Assembly (NCBI GenBank): GCA_037953745.1
Contig: JBAKBP010000676.1
Span: forward strand, 124,001 to 188,000
Source: Lithodes maja
Taxonomy: Eukaryota; Arthropoda; Malacostraca; Decapoda; Lithodidae
Length of the DNA: 64,000 bases
Direction of reading: 5' to 3'
Position 1 is the first letter of the stretch; the number at the start of each line of letters is the position of its first letter. The notes under the pieces were generated by a model. That model saw nothing but the letters and a program-made list of their open reading frames with translations, did not search any database and was not told the DNA's origin. Positions 59,301-64,000 of this stretch are shown here, one piece after another. Made by a program: the position numbers and the translations under genes.

Positions 59301-60119
59301 AGCGGTGATGCTGAGCAGGCAGATGTCGTCACAAGGAATGCGGGGGTGCGCATGTACGGTATCGGCGGGGAAGCCTTAGCAATAATGAACTATGGGAGTG
59401 ACTGCACAGGTGGTACTGATTGTCCCTCTCATAACCTGGCTGTTCTAGGGACGAAGGTGGAGAAGGAGGGAGACTACAGGTTAGAAGCTGCGGTCTCGGC
59501 TGGGTTGTGGGAGGGCACTAGGCATGTTGTTCGTGGAGACAGTGCAAGGCAGTTGTTTACTAGGCTATGGCAGTACTTTCGCATGTTTGTTGCTTCTCCA
59601 GGCCTGATGTACGGGGTAGAATCCGACATGCAGGCTGGAGATAGTGCAAGGCTCAGTTTAATTCCCTACCGTATAAATCCTGCTCGACAGCCTATGGTGC
59701 AAGCAGTTGCAGCCTACCGGTGCAATGTTATGCCTGACGGACTTGAGAATGCACTAGCAACGTTTCAGAACCTGATGAATGAAATTGAAAGGGACGATGA
59801 TGGGCTGGAGCATCCTGTTAGTCTCTGCTCGGAGAAGTACAATTCGGCCCAGGGGAGCTGCTCTGTTGTCGAGGAGGAGCTGCTGGCGGTTGTGCTTGCG
59901 CTGGGGCATTTCGAGGTCTATGTTCCAGCCTGTGGTCCGGTCGTTGTAGTTTACCCAGATCATCACCCTCTCAAGTTCTTGGACCAGTTTCACAATCGGA
60001 GTATGAGGCTGACCAGGTGGTCACTAAGGTTATTGGTATATAACCTGGACATACGCCATATTGCCGGTTGTGATAACGTGGTTGCAGATGGTCGTTCAAG
60101 GGTATATGATCCTGGGTAG
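56355..60119 (+). CDS. gag-pol: Gag-protease with collapsed pol, single frame (Gmr1-like)
   Basis: From ATG 56355: an N-terminal domain with a SAP-like stretch (GLHLIAKVLGLSNVIGMSKREL); a Glu/Arg-rich coiled coil (about 160-205); a capsid region (about 230-390) with AFSETEVTEFFNRFEKKCRE, RAYELQPETYRLKFR and LFLLEQFYKC, which resembles the SCAN-domain fold lineage; a zinc knuckle CYHCHEKGHFARVC (about 463); and protease LRDTGASQTLM (about 550) with LLLGNDFAMP. Then only scraps remain: an integrase-start-like LQLEDPEVQKC, CHVNLLEEFV, a pre-RT linker (ALEHLPEQQCAALKHQLGSYP), a GPY/F-like KVGDEALAWLP, an RT scrap (NVMPDGLENALATFQNLMN), then RNase H (EEELLAVVLALGHFEVY, DHHPLKFL, IRHIAGCDNVVADGRSR). 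The catalytic YxDD and the integrase core are absent, yet 1,254 codons stay open. Confidence 0.85.
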   Translation: MSCPSTDEEREMPVEEVPLVISEEDARVFVSKRYHVTEERLTGVDIYGLHLIAKVLGLSNVIGMSKRELISWVLRGRHGVSEERAFGGVPPQIPSHSTPTVPSTQLPEISTLPQRDENWQIGVPSGGAHGGSPVFAPPPSVVAAPSSCLSPDMIFRLELAKIENEARKQENEARKQENETRRHEIEAETRRHEAELKYDSEKYCAQIDLDKTRAESTGTRMGREGQVREQSLSHLVKLVPAFSETEVTEFFNRFEKKCREHNWPEEKWAALVSSRLTGKGLKAYDALPLESCIDYPELKRAVLRAYELQPETYRLKFRGVTKTREATFLEHARDLKDALTNWTRSEKAETAEQLTELFLLEQFYKCTGAEMTITIKEKNPKTLQEAAEMADLRLSLIRGCGSAQRSEAGNKGRDAPPPRVSDIPYANKYKSYDTKTDHKTSTVPFKKGPGPSQYQGKPRGELECYHCHEKGHFARVCPSKPPTAAVSLACNIGVSPKSSEFARGSSSEAEAQPMQKHLGGSNPAQDVFCDHRGRGCVMWAGRKHGVEVLRDTGASQTLMNNLTGYPINAARVVVVQGINATRSYPLVRLELEVDGVARELDVGIVEKLPVEGVDLLLGNDFAMPASEVLPLVVAERPADVSGGEQEWVERCQTQPMACVVTRARADKVSQPSPPSSDQQRNDQQEEAKAGVGFKSFDSAALLGDSVLAPIESGEAPGPVTASEEVGQEETPRQQRCTRREKRVAQFDIGEGLGLLRKHLDKLVPSDICKLQLEDPEVQKCGNGAVEIKHEDGEACHVNLLEEFVRQPPEQPTVPALVCRGQGGEGEGGSRAQVEESRDCHVSAEQWAGDTSLVAVEALEHLPEQQCAALKHQLGSYPTGRAEPLSLTTRAVQDVPRAGHVIVERPLASLFRWFKVGDEALAWLPGQGRPMAAQGGGQKEDIEQIGEVDCGVDVPGRHIASQCCSSLMQQPYHRPTVSGHVSKSGDAEQADVVTRNAGVRMYGIGGEALAIMNYGSDCTGGTDCPSHNLAVLGTKVEKEGDYRLEAAVSAGLWEGTRHVVRGDSARQLFTRLWQYFRMFVASPGLMYGVESDMQAGDSARLSLIPYRINPARQPMVQAVAAYRCNVMPDGLENALATFQNLMNEIERDDDGLEHPVSLCSEKYNSAQGSCSVVEEELLAVVLALGHFEVYVPACGPVVVVYPDHHPLKFLDQFHNRSMRLTRWSLRLLVYNLDIRHIAGCDNVVADGRSRVYDPG

Positions 60120-60590
60120 ATTGACACACGGGTAGCCTCCTGCTTTAGTTTGAATAGTATTTTGCGCTTGGTGCTTGTTGGCTCGCGATTGTAGCCCAGC
60201 GTATTGGGTCGTAAAGCAGGAGTTGAGCGTTTGGTATAGAAGAAAAATAGGCTGCCCTTATAGTGCAGCCGGGAAAAACATATTAAAATATAAAAATCAT
60301 AAAAAAAACTCTTTCTTTTTGATATAGATAATTGTATAAGTTTGTCATAGCCTATTGAGTTTGAGTAGTCCACGAACTATCAAACGGCTGAGCTGCTGTA
60401 AGCTCGCTCTGGGAGCATGATATTGTGTCTTTTGCTATTGTTGGGAGGAGTTATAAAATGTGATTTTATTTTTAATAAGATGTGTTTTAGTGATAAACTC
60501 AGCTTTGTTTTAGTGCCATGCGGTCGCTAGGTGTGAGGGGCTTGATGGGGTTCTGTGTATCAGATTTTAGCTCAGGGTTGAGCAAGTAAA
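60120..60590 (+). other. 3' untranslated region of the 8.2-kb gypsy element
   Basis: About 470 bases between the stop and the polypurine tract, with no frame of note. There is no integrase downstream of RNase H, as expected if integrase lay upstream of RT. Confidence 0.6.
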
Positions 60591-60603
60591 ATCTTGGGGG
60601 AGG
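60591..60603 (+). other. Polypurine tract of the 8.2-kb gypsy element
   Basis: A short purine-rich run ending GGGGGAGG lies directly against the TG that opens the 3' LTR. Confidence 0.75.
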
Positions 60604-62456
60604 TGTGACGCATGTCGAGTATGAGCATGCTGTACAGAACGCCCAGTCATGCCCCACTCTCGCTAGGATCGTCAGGGCAGGAACTTTGGCTGTAGTCTGT
60701 GTAAAGTTTCCTAACTTAGTTTATGTGAGCCGTTGTACTATAAGTATTATAAATATGTATTTTGTTTTCATCTGAGTCAACGAGTTCTATTTTATATCAT
60801 TAGTTATAAGTGTTGTGTGTGGGACTTATTTGTAATGATGAGAGGAGAGAGAGATATGTAACGGGGGCCAGTGAGTGCGCCACGCGGGCAGGTAGGCCTA
60901 ATTCCCTCCTCCCTCCTCCCTCCTCCCTCTCAGTGCGTGGGAAATCCTTTGTCGATCCCAGATTGAGAGAGAATATTACGTAATGATTGCTAGTGGGCGG
61001 TCCTTAGTAGTTGGCGATATGCTCACTAGAGGGCCGAGTATAAAAAGGGGGGTCTCGCCGCATTTTCCTCAGAACTCATAAGGCAGAGCGACTTCTCATA
61101 TCCCTTGCAACTATATATATTCTTCCGACTGATGTGAACTTTCCCTACTCTCTGTACCGCCTACCTTCTTCTCTTCCCGACCCTTTATAACCTCAATGAC
61201 CCCTTTGGTGCAGATTTAGTCAGCCAAAGTATTGTCGCTTGAGTTCTCACGAGATATATGTCTATTAGATAGCCTATTTTGGAAGGGATAACTAGAATAG
61301 GATTGATTAATGTTTGTTGCACTCGTATATGCATTTCCCTGTGTATGATTATTCAAGTTCCTGTTTTCTGCTGATCTAGGTGATGCTAGACTGGGATAAG
61401 GCTACTAGAGTTGTGATTCCCGATGTGTATTAGGTTTTGTTGAACCTGTACAATCGCAACGGAGACTTGGAAAGCCTAGGTGGTCTTTCTGACTGTGTAC
61501 CTTGTGAGTTTAGCACTGTTGCGAGTGAGGGCTTTTGCCTCTGCCACCCAGCACTGTGCTAACTCGTTTGCTTGACTTTGAGAGGATCGCCAGGAGAGAA
61601 CCAGATACTAGTGATCTGGATCTCTCAAGAGAGCATCCCGTCAATTAACGTAATTTGGCCGCACAGCCTTAAGGACCTCGCTAGGCTACGAGCCGCTTGC
61701 TCAGCCATTGTTTCCTAGCCTACTACATCCCAGCTAGACTTTGCTCGGTCAGCAGATACAGCATAGTATTGAAGCTTTCCTTATGTATGTTAATGTTTAT
61801 GCACTATTGATTTCATGTGTGGCACGCATAAGCTACTTTAGTGATTAGTGGCCCCCGAGCACAATCCTAGTAGGCTATGGCCAGTGCATTGTCGGAGTAC
61901 TTCTTTTATATGTTTGCCATTTACTACTGTCTATTCTTCTAATTCTTCTTATGTCCATTTAAAGCCTTTAATATTAGTTAATTGCCAGTGTGTTGCTTAT
62001 TGAATTGCTGTTCAAAATCCGATACTTACTTCTTACGAGTATCCGAGAAGCATCTAACTTTATCAGAAGATTCCTTGCTCGATGCTCGAGGACTATTGTT
62101 TAACGTAACGTAATAGTGCCGATCCGAAGTAGAGGGTGGAGGACTTCTTAAGTTCTTAGTCAAGGGTGGATTACTTCGGCTTCGGCCAACACTATTCTTT
62201 GGTGTTGTTGTATTTACTTCTTTGTTTGATTGTTGACCAGACTAGATAACTCCCGTCTTTTTATTAGTCTGTTGTGAAACGCTAGTACCGAGTTCTTGTA
62301 TACCCCGTTATAGCAGATAGAACTCTGGAGGGTATTGGTGTTTTTTGTTCGGCTGGCAGTACTCTGGGGTTGGGATCGTGTGTTTCCGTTGTGGCAGCGA
62401 GCCATATTCGAGTCCTGTGTGAGAGCCCTAGTGTACCCGAGTGCCCGGTCGTAACA
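60604..62456 (+). repeat. 3' LTR of the 8.2-kb gypsy element
   Basis: Same length as the 5' LTR. Differences include CATGTCGAG for CATATCGAG, ATGTCTATT for ATGCCTATT, CCCGTCAAT for CCCATCAAT, and GTCCATTTA for GTCAATTTA. It is preceded by a polypurine tract. Confidence 0.92.
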
Positions 62457-62650
62457 GGGTACAGTAGCTCCTGGTGAGTTACTGACTTTACACAACATTT
62501 GAAACAGGGTACAGTAGCTCCTGGTGAGTTACTGACTTTACACAACATTTGAAACAGGGTACAGTAGCTCCTGGTGAGTTACTGACTTTACACAACATTT
62601 GAAACAGGGTACAGTAGCTCCTGGTGAGTTACTGACTTTACACAACATTT
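62457..62650 (+). repeat. 50-bp satellite, remaining 4 copies
   Basis: Continues the unit phase of 53531-54280 once the LTR element and one GGGT are discounted. It ends at ACAACATTTTTGGAG. Confidence 0.95.
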
Positions 62651-63289
62651 TTGGAGATGATTGGAATACCCCAAGGGAGGGAGAGGGCCTTGACCCCAAA
62701 CACTAACCTCTTGAGGATTTTGACTCATCGTAACAACATATTTTGGATAGCATTAGACGATTTTATTCATCTTAGAAAGGATCTGTGTCAGAGGCAAACT
62801 TGAGTTGGCTTTTACCCCTTACATTCCTAGAGGTCCTTCCTAAACTGCATAACATCTTCTTATGATAGCCAAAATGCGTCATAATCCTGAATGGGTTAAG
62901 AAGCACTACCCCCAATATAGTATTACACTGATGGCAGGATTTGTGTTGTATATAGTCCTTAGGTCTTTGTGGAGGGCTTGTTAACCTATATAATATATAC
63001 TTTATGTTACTCAGTTACTTGTTCGTCAAGGGGAATCCACGCAATGCGAGCTAAGCTCATTATTATCGCGCCTCCTTAACTGGGAATGTATTGCGTGAAA
63101 TGCATGGTAAGTGTTTTATGTACTGTTGGAATGGCTGTGGATGTGTGTGTAGTCTGTATTTTAGCCAATTGGCTACATCAGAAACGAAGGCTTAGGGTGG
63201 ATCTGTATGGTACCATTCTCACTATAGACGGTACCGTCTCGCCCGAAGGCTTAGGTAGCCATCAGCTTAGGTGAACCATATGATACCCA
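62651..63289. other. Non-coding with one palindromic-core repeat fragment
   Basis: 62740-62900 carries a degenerate unit of the 15434-16257 repeat (GCATTAGACGATTTTATTCA, AGGATCTGTG). The rest, including a GGTACCATTCTCACTATAGACGGTACCGTC region near 63208-63240, shows no gene. Confidence 0.55.
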
Positions 63290-63496
63290 TCTCGCCTTGT
63301 ACCATTTTTGCCAACCCCAGATGGGACGTCACAACGTCGTCCACTTATTCCAGGTACCTATTTACAGCTAGGTGAACTGAGGCTAACACATGAAAGGAGA
63401 CAAGCCCAATTTGTCTCCGCCCGGCCGGGGATTGAACCCCCGACCCCTCGTGTGTGAGACGAGAGCTCTACCTACTAGGCAACGGGCTGTAAAAAC
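63290..63496 (-). mobile_element. tRNA-Val-derived SINE
   Basis: On the minus strand 63487-63419 folds as a tRNA head: acceptor GCCCG with CGGGC, A box GCCTAGTAGGTAGAGC, anticodon arm CTCGT-CTCACAC-ACGAG (anticodon CAC, valine) and B box GGGTTCAATCCCC. The acceptor is imperfect and a non-tRNA body follows (TGTAAATAGGTACCTGG) down to about 63290. It is a SINE rather than a working tRNA gene. Confidence 0.7.
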
Positions 63497-63693
63497 AAGA
63501 TGACATACACGTATTTGAACCAGCGTTTGAACCAGTAACCTGAGTCTGCTAGCTCGGACCGCTCCAGAGAGGCTGTCGGACATCTAACAAAAAGACCAGA
63601 ACATTCCCACTGGAAAGTGTCCGACTTGGGTTTGATCCTGGGTCCCGTGAGAGGGACGCCGGACACTTTCACTCTAGGATATCTTGGATATCT
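63497..63693. other. Non-coding with B-box-like motifs
   Basis: GGTTTGATCCTGGG near 63630 (+) and GGTTCAAA motifs on the minus strand near 63515-63535 suggest further tRNA-like repeat fragments, but no A box pairs convincingly. The phrase AGTGTCCG / CGGACACT occurs as a short inverted pair (63617 and 63660). Confidence 0.35.
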
Positions 63694-63696
63694 AGG

Positions 63697-63731
<35 letters not shown>

Positions 63732-64000
63732 TGTACGTGTGTGTCTGTCTGTGTGTGTTTGTGTCTGTATGCATGCCTTGTTAACATTTATATAATAGAT
63801 ACTTTAAATGTGTGTGTCTGTGAATGATTGTCTGTATGTGTGTGTCTATACGTGTGTGTATGTATGTTTGTGTGTGTCTATATGTGTCTGTCTATACGTG
63901 TGTGGCTGTATGTGTGTGTCTGCATGTGTGTGTCTCTGTGTGTGTGTGTCTGTATGTGTGTATGTCTATATGTGTGTGTCTGTATGTTTGTCTATATGTG
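63694..64000 (+). repeat. TG-rich simple repeat
   Basis: A (TG)n run of about 15 units at 63700-63730, then TGTGTGTCTGTATG-type variants to the window edge. Part of the middle (63771-63805) is non-repetitive. Confidence 0.9.

Larger units (their letters stand above)
54289..62456 (+). mobile_element. Gypsy LTR retrotransposon (Gmr1-like), 8.2 kb, inserted in the 50-bp satellite
   Basis: LTRs of exactly 1,853 bp (54289-56141, 60604-62456) begin TGTGACGCAT and end GTAACA. GGGT at 54285-54288 and 62457-62460 is a perfect 4-bp target duplication of the satellite. I count about four differences between the LTRs, near 0.2%, so insertion is recent. One long frame encodes gag and protease plus pol remnants. 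RT catalysis and most of integrase are missing, so it must be non-autonomous. Confidence 0.92.

Noticed and set aside
63419..63487. tRNA-Val (CAC) gene
   Set aside because: The acceptor stem is imperfect and the sequence continues into a SINE-type body with no gene-like terminator, so it is a tRNA-derived SINE head.

Overview
This is a eukaryotic window, almost certainly arthropod and probably a decapod crustacean. The evidence is interstitial TTAGG/CCTAA repeats, many non-LTR retrotransposon families with (ATAG)n, (AAC)n or (TTA)n tails, tRNA-derived SINEs, and long low-complexity satellite tracts. I found no convincing host protein-coding gene. Nearly all recognisable coding sequence belongs to transposable elements, several young and open, many nested in one another. 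The only candidate host feature is a CCAAT/CRE-rich block near 17.5 kb.

Layout: 1-1.2 kb holds retrotransposon 3' ends and tRNA-like SINEs, two fused as an inverted pair. 1.2-5.9 kb (-) is an apparently complete CR1/L2-like element with intact ORF1 and ORF2; they are joined by a perfect -1 frameshift heptamer on the ORF1 stop. 6.1-12.0 kb (+) holds two decayed RTE/CR1-type copies, one split by a minus-strand CR1 insertion with target-site duplication. 12.3-16.3 kb is the first copy of a direct duplication. 16.3-20.8 kb is mostly non-coding, with a 5'-truncated LINE (13-bp TSD) and a 599-bp TTAA-flanked element. 20.8-26.3 kb (-) is a nearly complete CR1 element whose ORF1 begins with a 2A-like translational recoding motif. 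It is interrupted by a second TTAA element that itself carries a TTAA MITE.

26.1-34.3 kb is the second copy of the duplication, into which a complete piggyBac transposon (29.3-33.6 kb, 968-aa transposase) inserted at TTAA. 34.27-48.73 kb (+) is a very large, very young Ty3/gypsy element with matching LTRs of about 3.8 kb, a gag and a 2,046-codon pol frame. 48.7-50.4 kb is a tandem array of a miniature LTR retrotransposon (TRIM-like). Its LTRs carry a tRNA-type RNA polymerase III promoter, and its primer-binding site resembles that of the giant neighbour. 51.4-53.1 kb (-) is a clean RTE-type insertion with an open reverse transcriptase frame.

53.5-62.65 kb is a homogeneous 50-bp satellite split by an 8.2-kb gypsy element with 1,853-bp LTRs and a perfect 4-bp TSD. 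That element's single long frame keeps gag (SCAN-like capsid) and protease but only fragments of integrase, RT and RNase H, in an order pointing to the Gmr1-like lineage. 62.7-64 kb is dispersed repeats, a tRNA-Val-derived SINE and a TG-rich simple repeat.

The elements do not form a pathway, but three relationships stand out. The giant gypsy element may supply enzymes to the TRIM-like array. TTAA elements nest repeatedly. Five-base TACTGTA scars typical of Tc1-like excision have broken older retrotransposon frames.
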